In this document: in pieces, positions 18,867 through 26,563 of the stretch
Numbering within the stretch: the stretch's first letter is position 1
Layout of the letters: each line of letters begins with the position of its first letter
Origin: Aeromicrobium massiliense JC14
GTDB lineage: Bacteria > Actinomycetota > Actinomycetes > Propionibacteriales > Nocardioidaceae
Reading direction: 5' to 3'
DNA length: 64,000 nucleotides
NCBI RefSeq assembly: GCF_000312105.1
Contig: NZ_HE978637.1
Location: 1-64,000, forward strand
Position numbers and translations under genes: made by a program
The notes under the pieces: generated by a model
What the model was told of the DNA's origin: nothing
Database searches by the model: none
The model's input: the letters and a program-made list of their open reading frames with translations, nothing else

Positions 18867-19541
18867 GTGGTGGACGAGCTGACGGTCCTGCTTCTGGCCC
18901 TGGCGGCCGCCTTCGCCGAGTCCGGGCTCGGCCTCGGTGCGGTGGTGCCGGGGGAGACCTTCGTCGTGGTGCTGGCCGCGACGGCCGGCGGCGGGTGGGC
19001 CGCCGTGGCGCTGGGTGCCGCCGTGACCGTGGGCGCCTGCCTGGGCGACCACGTCGGGTACGGGCTGGGCCGGCGCCACGGCGACCGGCTGCGCCGCACC
19101 CGCGTGGTCGAGCGCGTCGGCGTGCACCACCTGGACCGGGCGATGGCGACGATGCGCCGGCACGGTGCCGCGGCCGTCGTGCTGACCCGCCTGGTGCCGG
19201 TGGTGCGGACGCTGACCCCCGCGGCTGCCGGCGCGTCCGGCCTGACGTACCCGCGGTTCCTGGCCGCCTCGCTGTCCGGCTCGGCGCTCTGGGCCACCGT
19301 CTACGTGGGCGGCGGCAGCCTGGCCGGGGTCGTGGGCGAGGCGCTGAGCGACGTCGCCGGTCGCGCGGGCTGGCTCGTGCTCGTGGCGGTCGCCTCGCTG
19401 GCGGTGCCGCCGCTGCTGGTGCGGGTGCTGGGCGGACGTCGTCCGGGCGTCGCCGCGCCGGATCTCGCCTCGCTCGAGCGGGACGTCGTGGTGCGCCGGC
19501 GCGCCGCGACGTCTCCGCTCATCGGCGACGTGCAGCTCTAG
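18867..19541 (+). CDS. DedA/SNARE-associated family membrane protein
   Basis: 224 aa from GTG 18867. DedA-type features: an N-terminal helix with the E-SGLGLGAVVPGET segment, GDHVGYGLGRRHGDRL (conserved G-x-x-x-GYxxGR block), FLTRLVPVVRT-like LTRLVPVVRTLTPAAAGAS, and two C-terminal helices. DedA proteins act as lipid flippases or affect proton-motive force and envelope stability. The 3' end overlaps the convergent next gene by 4 bp. Confidence 0.85.
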   Translation: MVDELTVLLLALAAAFAESGLGLGAVVPGETFVVVLAATAGGGWAAVALGAAVTVGACLGDHVGYGLGRRHGDRLRRTRVVERVGVHHLDRAMATMRRHGAAAVVLTRLVPVVRTLTPAAAGASGLTYPRFLAASLSGSALWATVYVGGGSLAGVVGEALSDVAGRAGWLVLVAVASLAVPPLLVRVLGGRRPGVAAPDLASLERDVVVRRRAATSPLIGDVQL

Positions 19542-20245
19542 GCGAAGCGGGCGGGGTCGACCTCGATCCAGACCTGCTCGGCCCGGCCCACGAGCGTGCC
19601 GGCGTCGTCGTACAGCGCGGTGTCGGTGAGGAACTTGCGGCCGGACCGCTCGGCGAGACGTCCGGCGGACGCGTACGAGCGTCCGGCGACCAGCGGCTCG
19701 AGGACCTGCGCGGTCATGCGGCCGAGCACCATCACGTGCTGGGAGAAGTCAGCCGCCCAGCCGCCGGGACAGTCGAGCGCCGCCCACGCGACGGGCAGGC
19801 CCAGCGTGCCGTCCGGCTCGGCGAACGCCTCGTGCGCGTGGAAGGGGCCGGCGACCAGGCCGTCGCCGACCGGCCCGGTGAACAGGCGCAGGCCGTCACC
19901 CTCGCCGCGCTGGGTGCCGCAGGTGAAGCAGCGGTCGAACGGGTGGTGGTGGAAGCCGGGGTACGCCGCCAGCCCGGCCTCGACCTGCTCGCCGGTGGGC
20001 GCCGGCGGGACGTCCCGGACGAACGCGCCGTCGGTGGCCTCGCCGACCACGGTGCCGCCGTGGGTGAGCAGCCGGGTGAGGCCGTCGGCGTGCTCCCAGG
20101 TCAGCGGGGCGCCGAGCGGCGGCGGGACGCGCAGGGTGGCCGTGACCGGCCGGTCCGTCGCGTGCGCCCGGGCGAGCAGGCCGCTCACGTAGCCGCCGTT
20201 GCCCGAGCCGTCCGGTCCGTTGAACTGAGCCGAGATCGTCACCAT
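19538..20245 (-). CDS. conserved hypothetical protein, possible hotdog-fold thioesterase-like
   Basis: 235 aa. I do not recognise a named family with certainty. The sequence begins NGPDGSGNGGYVSGLLA, reminiscent of hotdog-fold acyl-CoA-binding proteins, and has a central DRCFTCG motif (two cysteines) followed by aromatic, charged strands; the C-terminal part (GRMTAQVLEPLVAGRSY...GRKFLTDTALYDDAGTLVGRAEQVWIEV) reads like a second hotdog repeat. It is next to and co-directional with the photolyase, 9 bp downstream of it, so probably in its transcript. No signal peptide. Confidence 0.6.
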   Translation of the reverse strand: MVTISAQFNGPDGSGNGGYVSGLLARAHATDRPVTATLRVPPPLGAPLTWEHADGLTRLLTHGGTVVGEATDGAFVRDVPPAPTGEQVEAGLAAYPGFHHHPFDRCFTCGTQRGEGDGLRLFTGPVGDGLVAGPFHAHEAFAEPDGTLGLPVAWAALDCPGGWAADFSQHVMVLGRMTAQVLEPLVAGRSYASAGRLAERSGRKFLTDTALYDDAGTLVGRAEQVWIEVDPARFA

Positions 20246-20254
20246 GGCGCGAAC

Positions 20255-21616
20255 CTACCGGTCACGCAGGGCGGCCAGCCGGGCCAGCGCCTCGCGCCGC
20301 TCGGCCGCGTGGTCGACCAGCGGCGGCGGGTAGTCCGCCGGTGGCTCGGGCATCTCCCACGGCTCGTGGACGAACGCCCGCGGCACGTCGGCCAGCTCGG
20401 GCACCCAGCGCCGGACGTACGCGCCGTCGGGGTCGAACTTCTTGCCCTGCGAGACCGGGTTCATCACCCGGAAGTAGGGCGCGGCGTCGGTGCCGCAGCC
20501 GGCCACCCACTGCCAGCCGTGCTGGTTGTTGGCCAGGTCGCCGTCCACGAGGTGGCCCAGGAAGTGCCGGGCCCCGTGCTGCCACTCCAGGTGCAGGTCC
20601 TTGACCAGGAAGCTGGCGGTGATCATCCGCACGCGGTTGTGCATCCACCCCTCGGCGAGCAGCTGGCGCATGCCGGCGTCGACGATCGGGATGCCCGTGC
20701 GCCCGTCGCGCCAGGCGTCGAGGTCGCCGCCGGGCTCGTCGTACTCCATGTGCGCGAAGCGGCGGTCGTAGTAGTCGCGGGCCGAGTCGGGACGCTCGCG
20801 CAGGACGCCGGCGTAGAAGTCGCGCCACGCGAGCTGGCGGACGTACGCGCCGGCGCCGCGGGACCGCAGCGGGGCGAGGTCGGCGAGCATCGTCCGCGGA
20901 TGGATCTCGCCCCACTTCAGGTGCACCGACATGCGGGACGTGCCCCGCACGAGGGCCGGGACGTCGCGGGTGTCGTCGTAGTCGCGCACGTGGGCGTCGA
21001 GCCAGGTCCGCCACTGCCGCCGGGCCGCCGCTTCCCCGGCGTCCGGCAGGTCGGTGCCGGACGGGACCGGGGCGTCGGGGATCGCGTGCGTGCGTCCAGC
21101 GGGCGAGACCCACTCGACGGTGTCCGGGTCGACGTCCTGCGCGGGGGAGCGCCAGCCGTGCTCGGTCCAGGCCCGGTGGAACGGCGTGAACACCTTGAAC
21201 GGCGTGCCGCCCTTGGTGGTGAGCCGGCCCGGCGCGACCGCGTACGGCGAGCCGGTGCGCACGAGCGCGACGCCGTCGTCGGCGAGCGCCCGCTCGACCG
21301 CCTCGTCGCGTCGCGTCCCGTACGGCCCGAAGTCGGCCGCCACGTGGACGCTCGAGGCGCCGGCGGCGCGGGCCACCCTCGGCACCTCGGTGACCGGGTC
21401 GCCGTGCACGACGTGCAGGCCGCCGACCCGCTCGGACAGGTCGCGCAGGGACGCCGCCAGGTACGCGCGGCGGACCGGTCCGGCCGGGCCCCAGAGCGTG
21501 TCGTCGAGCACGAAGAGCGGGACGACGCGACCGTCCGCGGCGGCGATCGCGTCCAGCAGGGCGGGGTTGTCGCCGAGCCGCAGGTCGCGGCGGAACCACA
21601 GGACGCTGGAGGGCAC
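20255..21616 (-). CDS. phrB: deoxyribodipyrimidine photo-lyase (CPD photolyase, class I)
   Basis: Light-driven repair of cyclobutane pyrimidine dimers in DNA. 453 aa from GTG 21616, chosen because SSVLWFRRDLRLGDNPAL is the normal N-terminus; a longer start would run into the ideR promoter. An N-terminal Rossmann antenna domain is followed by the FAD domain with RMSVHLKWGEIHPRT, WRDFYAGVL, GIPIVDAGMRQL and DGDLANNQHGWQWVAGCGTDAAPYFR-type block (split here: NNQHGWQW, AGCGTDAAPYFR), the FAD- and substrate-binding signature. Divergent from ideR. Confidence 0.93.
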   Translation of the reverse strand: MPSSVLWFRRDLRLGDNPALLDAIAAADGRVVPLFVLDDTLWGPAGPVRRAYLAASLRDLSERVGGLHVVHGDPVTEVPRVARAAGASSVHVAADFGPYGTRRDEAVERALADDGVALVRTGSPYAVAPGRLTTKGGTPFKVFTPFHRAWTEHGWRSPAQDVDPDTVEWVSPAGRTHAIPDAPVPSGTDLPDAGEAAARRQWRTWLDAHVRDYDDTRDVPALVRGTSRMSVHLKWGEIHPRTMLADLAPLRSRGAGAYVRQLAWRDFYAGVLRERPDSARDYYDRRFAHMEYDEPGGDLDAWRDGRTGIPIVDAGMRQLLAEGWMHNRVRMITASFLVKDLHLEWQHGARHFLGHLVDGDLANNQHGWQWVAGCGTDAAPYFRVMNPVSQGKKFDPDGAYVRRWVPELADVPRAFVHEPWEMPEPPADYPPPLVDHAAERREALARLAALRDR

Positions 21617-21695
21617 GCCACGACTCTGGCCGGTCACGCCCGCCGGCGCCAGACGAGCCGCGGACACGGGTTCGGGGCGTCGCCCACCGATGCGA

Positions 21696-21708
21696 CACAA
21701 TGGGGGGC
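21696..21708 (+). promoter_or_regulatory. leaderless-type -10 box of ideR
   Basis: CACAAT (21696-21701) ends 7 nt before GTG 21709 and the G-run that follows is too close to be a Shine-Dalgarno sequence. This geometry, and the residue numbering of the protein, select GTG 21709 over the in-frame ATG at 21700. Confidence 0.4.
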
Positions 21709-22398
21709 GTGAGCGACCTGATCGACACCACCGAGATGTACCTGCGCACCATCTTCGAGCTCGAGGAGGAGGGCATCGTCCCGCTGCGCGCGCGCATCGC
21801 CGAGCGCCTGCACCAGAGCGGTCCGACGGTGTCGCAGACGGTGGCCCGCATGGAGCGCGACGGCCTGCTCACCGTGGGCGGCGATCGCCACTTGGAGCTG
21901 TCCGAGCGCGGCCGTCAGCTGGCCACGCGGGTGATGCGCAAGCACCGGCTGGCCGAGCGCCTGCTCACCGACGTCATCGGTCTGGAGATCGAGTACGTCC
22001 ACGAGGAGGCGTGCCGCTGGGAGCACGTCATGTCCGAGCAGGTCGAGCGCCGGCTCATCGAGCTGCTCGAGCACCCCACCGAGTCGCCCTACGGCAACCC
22101 GATCCCCGGCCTGGCCGAGCTCGGCGACCCGCACGGCATGGTCAACTCCTTCCTCGACGGCGTGCTGCCGCTGCCGCAGGTGGCCGGCACCGCCGAGCCG
22201 TCGCGCGTCGTCGTGCGCCGCATCGCCGAGGAGCTGCAGAAGGACACCGAGGTCATGTCGGTGCTGCGCCGCGTGGGTGCGCTGCCGGGCAACGACATCC
22301 TGGTCTCGCGCACGATCACCGGCATCACCGTGGCCCGCCAGGGCGAGACCGCCGAGATCGACCACGACGCCGCCTCGCACGTCTTCGTCAGCGCCTGA
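21709..22398 (+). CDS. ideR: iron-dependent DtxR/IdeR-family repressor
   Basis: 229 aa from GTG 21709. With this start every metal ligand of DtxR/IdeR falls on its canonical number: M10, C102, E105, H106 (regulatory site) and H79, E83, H98 (ancillary site). Winged helix at about 1-65 (SGPTVSQTVARMERDGL as recognition helix), dimerisation at 65-140, SH3-like domain from about 150 to the end. It should bind DNA when Fe(II) is loaded and repress iron uptake. It is convergent with the DUF1295 gene with 3 bp between stops. Confidence 0.93.
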   Translation: MSDLIDTTEMYLRTIFELEEEGIVPLRARIAERLHQSGPTVSQTVARMERDGLLTVGGDRHLELSERGRQLATRVMRKHRLAERLLTDVIGLEIEYVHEEACRWEHVMSEQVERRLIELLEHPTESPYGNPIPGLAELGDPHGMVNSFLDGVLPLPQVAGTAEPSRVVVRRIAEELQKDTEVMSVLRRVGALPGNDILVSRTITGITVARQGETAEIDHDAASHVFVSA

Positions 22399-22401
22399 CC
22401 C

Positions 22402-23208
22402 TCAGCCCTTCCGGGGCGGCAGCGGCACGAAGTAGCTCGTCCGCCGCGCGTACGACGCCCAGCCGGGCTTGCGCTGCTGGCCCTGCTCGTTGAGCTTGGC
22501 GCCGGTCACGTTCACGAGCGAGTACGTCATGACGGCCGGGCCGAGCAGCGCGACGACGCCGGGCCACGACGAGGCGGCCACGAGGCCCAGTCCCCACCAG
22601 ACGCACGCGTCGCCGAAGTAGTTCGGGTGCCGCGTGTAGCGCCACAGACCGGTGTCCATCACCTGGCCGCGGTGCGCCGGGTCGCGCTTGTAGACCTCGA
22701 GCTGACGGTCGCCGACGGTCTCGAAGAACAGGCCGACGGCCCACACCGCGACGCCGAGCACGACGAGCCAGGTCACGTGGCCCTCGTTCTGCGGGCCGAC
22801 CATGAGCGGGGCCGCGACGACGTACATCCCGAGCCCCTGCGGACCCAGGACGCTGCGCACCGCGGTCTGGCCGAAGCCGCGGTCGGGATGGCGCTCCAGG
22901 ACGTCCCGGTAGCGCGGGTCCTCGCCCTTGCCGTGGTTGCGGCGGTGGACGTGGGTGCCGAGCCGGACCGCCCAGACCGTGGTGAGCCCGAGCAGCAGCC
23001 AGCGGGTGAGGGCGTCGCCGCCGCCGGCCAGCGACACGGCCGTGGACGCCACGGCGACCGGCACGAACCCCAGGCCCCACACGGTGTCGACCACCGAGAG
23101 CAGGCCGGTGCGCCGGGCCCAGACGTACGTCACGGCCATCGTGAGGACGACCGCGGCCAGGCCGGCGAGCAGCGCCCAGCCGGTCTGGGACAGGTCGTTC
23201 GGGCTCAC
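22402..23208 (-). CDS. DUF1295 membrane protein (steroid 5-alpha-reductase-like)
   Basis: 268 aa with about six or seven membrane helices. DUF1295 features: DTVWGLGFVPVA, RLGTHVHRRNHGKGEDPRY, GLWRYTRHPNYFGDACVWWGL and KLNEQGQQRKPGW near the end; the RHPNY(F/L)G block is shared with isoprenylcysteine methyltransferases and 5-alpha-steroid reductases. It starts inside the last codons of the cyclopropane-synthase-like gene (4-bp overlap), so the two are translationally coupled. A reductase acting on methylated lipid is a reasonable but unproved idea. Confidence 0.85.
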   Translation of the reverse strand: MSPNDLSQTGWALLAGLAAVVLTMAVTYVWARRTGLLSVVDTVWGLGFVPVAVASTAVSLAGGGDALTRWLLLGLTTVWAVRLGTHVHRRNHGKGEDPRYRDVLERHPDRGFGQTAVRSVLGPQGLGMYVVAAPLMVGPQNEGHVTWLVVLGVAVWAVGLFFETVGDRQLEVYKRDPAHRGQVMDTGLWRYTRHPNYFGDACVWWGLGLVAASSWPGVVALLGPAVMTYSLVNVTGAKLNEQGQQRKPGWASYARRTSYFVPLPPRKG

Positions 23209-24512
23209 GCGACGTCCCCGTCGCGCACGAGCGGGAACGAGCTCGCGCCATCGGCGTCGGGCTTGACCGCGAGCACCTGGTCGACGCCCATGCGGTTCTC
23301 CTCGAAGGCCAGCGCGCCACCGACCAGGTAGAGCCGCCAGACCCGGGCGTTCTCGACGCCGGCGACGCGCACGGCCTCGTCCCAGTGGGTCTCGAGGTTG
23401 TGCAGCCAGCCGGCGACGGTCAGCGGGTAGTGCTCGCGCAGGGCCTGGACGTCACGGATCTCCAGGCCGGGCTCGCTGATCATCTGCAGGGTGCGCCACA
23501 GCGGCTTCATGTGCATGTCCGGCGCGATGTAGGTCTCGATGAACGGCCCGCCGCCGGGTCGGTCGCCCGCCTGGCCGTTGCTGCGCGACATCTGCTGGAT
23601 CAGCACCCGGCCGCCGGGCCGGAGGTAGCGGTGGATGGCCGCGGTGAACTCGGCGTACTCGGCGTCGCCGACGTGCTCGCCCATCTCGAGCGACGCGATC
23701 GCGTCGATCTGCCCGTCGCCGACCCCGGCGCCGCTGAGGTCGCGGAAGTGGCGCAGGCTCACGTCGACGCGTCCGCCCAGCCCACGCTCGGCCGCGCGGG
23801 CGAGCACGAAGTCGCGCTGCTCGGACGACAGCGTCACGCCGACGACGTGGACGCCGTGGTGCTCGGCCGCGTGCAGCGCGAGGGCGCCCCAGCCGCAGCC
23901 GATGTCGACCAGCCGCTTGCCCGGGCCGAGGTCGAGCTTGCGGCAGACCAGGTCGAGCTTGTCGCGCTGGGCCTGGTCGAGCGAGACTTCCGGCGTGCGG
24001 TGGAAGCCCGACGAGTACGTCATCTGCGGGTCCAGGACGAGCTCGTAGAAGTCGTTGGAGAGGTCGTAGTGGTGCGCGATGGCCTCACGGTCGCGCTCGC
24101 GCGAGTGCAGGTCGCCGCTGAGCTGAGCCTCGGCGGCGGGCACCTCCGGCCGCCGGCCGACGGCACCCAGCCGCACCGCGAGCCAGGCCGCGCGGGCGGC
24201 GAGCCGCGGGGTGATGCGCACGCGGCCGGCCCGCGGGTCGGCCGCCCGGGCGTCGCGCACGGCGGCCCACAGCGTCCGGAACCCGTCGCCCAGGTCACCC
24301 TCGACGTCGAGCCAGCCCTTGACGTAGGCGCGGGCGACGCCGAGCTCGCCGGGGGAGTGCAGGACGTGGCGCAGCGCGCGCTTGTCCGAGACGACGACGG
24401 TCGGGCCGCCGGCGGGGCCCGTGACGCTCCCGTCCCACAGGCGCAGACGGACGGGGAGGCGCATGCCGAGGACGTCCTCGGCCAGGGAGTGGAGCGCGGC
24501 GGCCTTGTTCAC
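23205..24512 (-). CDS. cyclopropane-fatty-acyl-phospholipid synthase family methyltransferase
   Basis: 435 aa from GTG 24512. SAM-dependent methyl transfer to an unsaturated phospholipid acyl chain at the membrane. Visible: an N-terminal domain (DGSVTGPAGGPTVVVSD), HYDLSNDFYELVLDPQMTYSSG, motif I VDIGCGWGALALHAA, SLEMGEHVGDAEYAEF, and the YIAPDMHM bicarbonate/lipid region. Family members make either cyclopropane or 10-methyl(ene) groups and sequence alone does not decide. It is coupled to the DUF1295 gene. Confidence 0.88.
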   Translation of the reverse strand: MNKAAALHSLAEDVLGMRLPVRLRLWDGSVTGPAGGPTVVVSDKRALRHVLHSPGELGVARAYVKGWLDVEGDLGDGFRTLWAAVRDARAADPRAGRVRITPRLAARAAWLAVRLGAVGRRPEVPAAEAQLSGDLHSRERDREAIAHHYDLSNDFYELVLDPQMTYSSGFHRTPEVSLDQAQRDKLDLVCRKLDLGPGKRLVDIGCGWGALALHAAEHHGVHVVGVTLSSEQRDFVLARAAERGLGGRVDVSLRHFRDLSGAGVGDGQIDAIASLEMGEHVGDAEYAEFTAAIHRYLRPGGRVLIQQMSRSNGQAGDRPGGGPFIETYIAPDMHMKPLWRTLQMISEPGLEIRDVQALREHYPLTVAGWLHNLETHWDEAVRVAGVENARVWRLYLVGGALAFEENRMGVDQVLAVKPDADGASSFPLVRDGDVA

Positions 24513-24593
24513 CTGGACAGTGAAGCGTCCCGTGGCAACCGCGGCGACTCAGACACCCGTGTGGTCGTCGGTGGGGCCTGGCATGCTTGGGCC

Positions 24594-25103
24594 ATGGCAG
24601 CGGCTGGCGCACGGAGGTGGTTCTCCCGCACGGGCTCGCTGACGCTCGGCTGGTTGCTGGTGGTCGTCGGCATCCCGCTCATGCCCCTGCCCGGGCCGGG
24701 CACCATCGTGCTGGTCGCCGGCGTCGCGCTGCTCTCGCGCCACTACACCTGGGCCGCCCGGGTGCTCGACCCGCTGGAGGCCAAGGCCGTCGAGGCCGCG
24801 CGCTACGGCGTCGCCACCTGGCCGCGCATCGCGATGAGCGTCCTCGGCGGGGTCTGGCTCATGGCGCTGGCCGTCGTCTGGACGATCGACCCGCGCATCC
24901 CGACCTTCGAGCTGCTCGGCATCGGCTTCGGCCCGCACCTGCCCGCCGGGGGCTGGGGCACGGGCCTCGGCCTGGCCGTCTCGGCGCTCGCCGCCTGGGG
25001 CCTGCTGGCCTACAGCGTCAAGCGCTGGCGCCCGTCACCACAGGACGGCGATGAAGACGTTGACGAGCGCGAGGGCACCGACGGCGTGGAACAGTCCCGC
25101 TGA
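24594..25103 (+). CDS. PGPGW-motif membrane protein (TIGR02611-like)
   Basis: 169 aa from ATG 24594. It has about four hydrophobic segments; the first pair contains PLMPLPGPGTIVLVAGVALLS, the PGPGW-type membrane motif (PF09656). The tail is acidic (DGDEDVDEREG). Function unknown. Its last 69 bp overlap, on the opposite strand, the last 69 bp of the next gene. Confidence 0.75.
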   Translation: MAAAGARRWFSRTGSLTLGWLLVVVGIPLMPLPGPGTIVLVAGVALLSRHYTWAARVLDPLEAKAVEAARYGVATWPRIAMSVLGGVWLMALAVVWTIDPRIPTFELLGIGFGPHLPAGGWGTGLGLAVSALAAWGLLAYSVKRWRPSPQDGDEDVDEREGTDGVEQSR

Positions 25104-25400
25104 CGGCTGGGCCCCGGCGCGCTTGGCCTGCTTCTGGCCCACGAACGCGAGCACGGTCACGACGAGGGCGATGACGAGCTTCACCCCCAGCTTCACGTGG
25201 TTCGGGTCGCCGTCGTACGGCCGCGCGTCCGTGCTCTCCCACAGGCCGAGCAGGATGATGCCGGTCAGCAGCGCCGACGCCGCACCGTGGAACATGCCGG
25301 GCACCACGACCCGCGTGCGCACGTGGGTGAGCCAGCCGCCGATGACGATGGCCCACGAGACGAGGTGCAGGACGAGGATCAGCTCGTAGAGGGTCTCCAT
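25035..25400 (-). CDS. small integral membrane protein, function unknown
   Basis: 121 aa with four predicted helices (about 5-25, 33-53, 68-90, 100-121) and a charged loop DARPYDGDPNHVKLG. TACGAT lies 6 nt upstream of the ATG at 25400, as in leaderless genes. Reminiscent of CopD-like or DUF-type four-helix membrane proteins, but I cannot name the family. Tail-to-tail overlap of 69 bp with the preceding gene. Confidence 0.65.
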   Translation of the reverse strand: METLYELILVLHLVSWAIVIGGWLTHVRTRVVVPGMFHGAASALLTGIILLGLWESTDARPYDGDPNHVKLGVKLVIALVVTVLAFVGQKQAKRAGAQPSAGLFHAVGALALVNVFIAVLW

Positions 25401-25442
25401 GGCGTCATCGTAGGGAACCGCGACCCTCGGGCCCCGGTCGGC

Positions 25443-26450
25443 TCAAGCCTTCTGCAGCAGCGCCAGGACGTCCCGCTCGAGCGCCCGACCGACGGCGCCG
25501 CCGGGGGAGACGCGGCGGTGGTCGGGCGACACGGTCTGGCCGTCCTCGAACAGGTCGACCACGCGCGGGTCGACGTACGACGAGCGCGCGACGGCCGGGG
25601 TGTTGCCCAGGTGGTCGGACACCTCCCGCATGGCCGCCGTGATCGCCCGCTTGCGGGCCGTCTTGGTGCCGGCCGCGCTGCCGGCCAGGGCCAGCGCGGC
25701 GATGACCGTGCCACGCCACGTCCGGAAGTCCTTGGCCGTGTGGTCGTCGCCGAGCTTCGCCTTCACGTACGCGTTGACGTCGGACGCGTCGACGTGGTGC
25801 CAGGCGTCGTCCTCGCGGAAGGCCAGCAGGCGCGGGTCGTCGTCGTCACGGTCGATCAGGTCGCGCAGCACGGCCACGACGCGCTTGTCGCGCACGGTCA
25901 CCTCGACGTCCTGGCCGGACTTGCCGACGTAGTGGAAGTCGAGCGCCGCGCGTCCGTGCGGCGTCACGTGGTCGCGCTCGATCGTCGTCAGGCCGTAGGA
26001 GCCGTTCTCCTCGGTGTAGCGCTCCGACCCGATGCGGAAGATGCCCAGGTCGAGCAGCGCGAACGCGGCGGCGACGACCTGGGTGCGGCCGAGCTCCTCG
26101 CCGGGCGCGGCGCTCAGGTCGCGGCGGGTCGCCGCGCGGCGCTTGACCAGGGTCGCGGCGAACAGCTCGATGCGCTCGAACTTCTCCAGGTCGCGCTTCG
26201 TCCGCCAGTCCGGGTGGTACAGGTACTGGCGGCGTCCGGCGTCGTCCGTGCCGACGGCCTGCAGGTGGCCGTTGGGGTGCGGGCAGATCCACACGTCCTT
26301 CCAGGCCGGCGGGATCACCAGGTTCTTGCAGCGCACCACGTCCTCGGGCTCGAGCGGCCCGCCGTCCTGGTCCAGGTAGCGGAACCCGCGGCCCTGCTTC
26401 ACCCGGTGCCAGCCCGGGCCCTGGCACGTCACTCGTCGCAGCCTCACCAT
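25443..26450 (-). CDS. bacterial type IB DNA topoisomerase
   Basis: 335 aa from ATG 26450 (MVRLRRVTCQGPGW). Relaxes supercoils by a 3'-phosphotyrosine intermediate. Poxvirus-like/bacterial TopIB features: PPAWKDVWICPHPNGHLQAVG, RQYLYHPDWR (N-terminal domain), RIGSERYTEENGSYGLTTI, AKDFRTWRGT with the catalytic Arg, and a C-terminal SSYVDPRV supplying the nucleophilic Tyr. Catalytic elements appear complete. It is likely leaderless, with TACGGT about 9 nt upstream. Confidence 0.9.
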   Translation of the reverse strand: MVRLRRVTCQGPGWHRVKQGRGFRYLDQDGGPLEPEDVVRCKNLVIPPAWKDVWICPHPNGHLQAVGTDDAGRRQYLYHPDWRTKRDLEKFERIELFAATLVKRRAATRRDLSAAPGEELGRTQVVAAAFALLDLGIFRIGSERYTEENGSYGLTTIERDHVTPHGRAALDFHYVGKSGQDVEVTVRDKRVVAVLRDLIDRDDDDPRLLAFREDDAWHHVDASDVNAYVKAKLGDDHTAKDFRTWRGTVIAALALAGSAAGTKTARKRAITAAMREVSDHLGNTPAVARSSYVDPRVVDLFEDGQTVSPDHRRVSPGGAVGRALERDVLALLQKA

Positions 26451-26522
26451 CGTGCGATCACCGTAGGGCGGTCGCGCCGGACCCGCTCGTCGGCGGTGCT
26501 GGTGCCCGGCGCGCGGGCGCGC

Positions 26523-26563
26523 TACGCTAGGTCGTACAACTTTCAACTAGTGAGGACGCGGTC
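26523..26563 (+). promoter_or_regulatory. promoter and possible operator of the LLM oxidoreductase gene
   Basis: A TACGCT -10 box at 26523-26528 is followed by GTACAACTTTCAACTAG (26534-26550), an imperfect dyad TAGTTGAAA/GTTGTAC read on the minus strand that could bind a MarR- or HxlR-type regulator. GTGAGGA is the ribosome site for ATG 26564. The regulator is not in the window. Confidence 0.35.
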
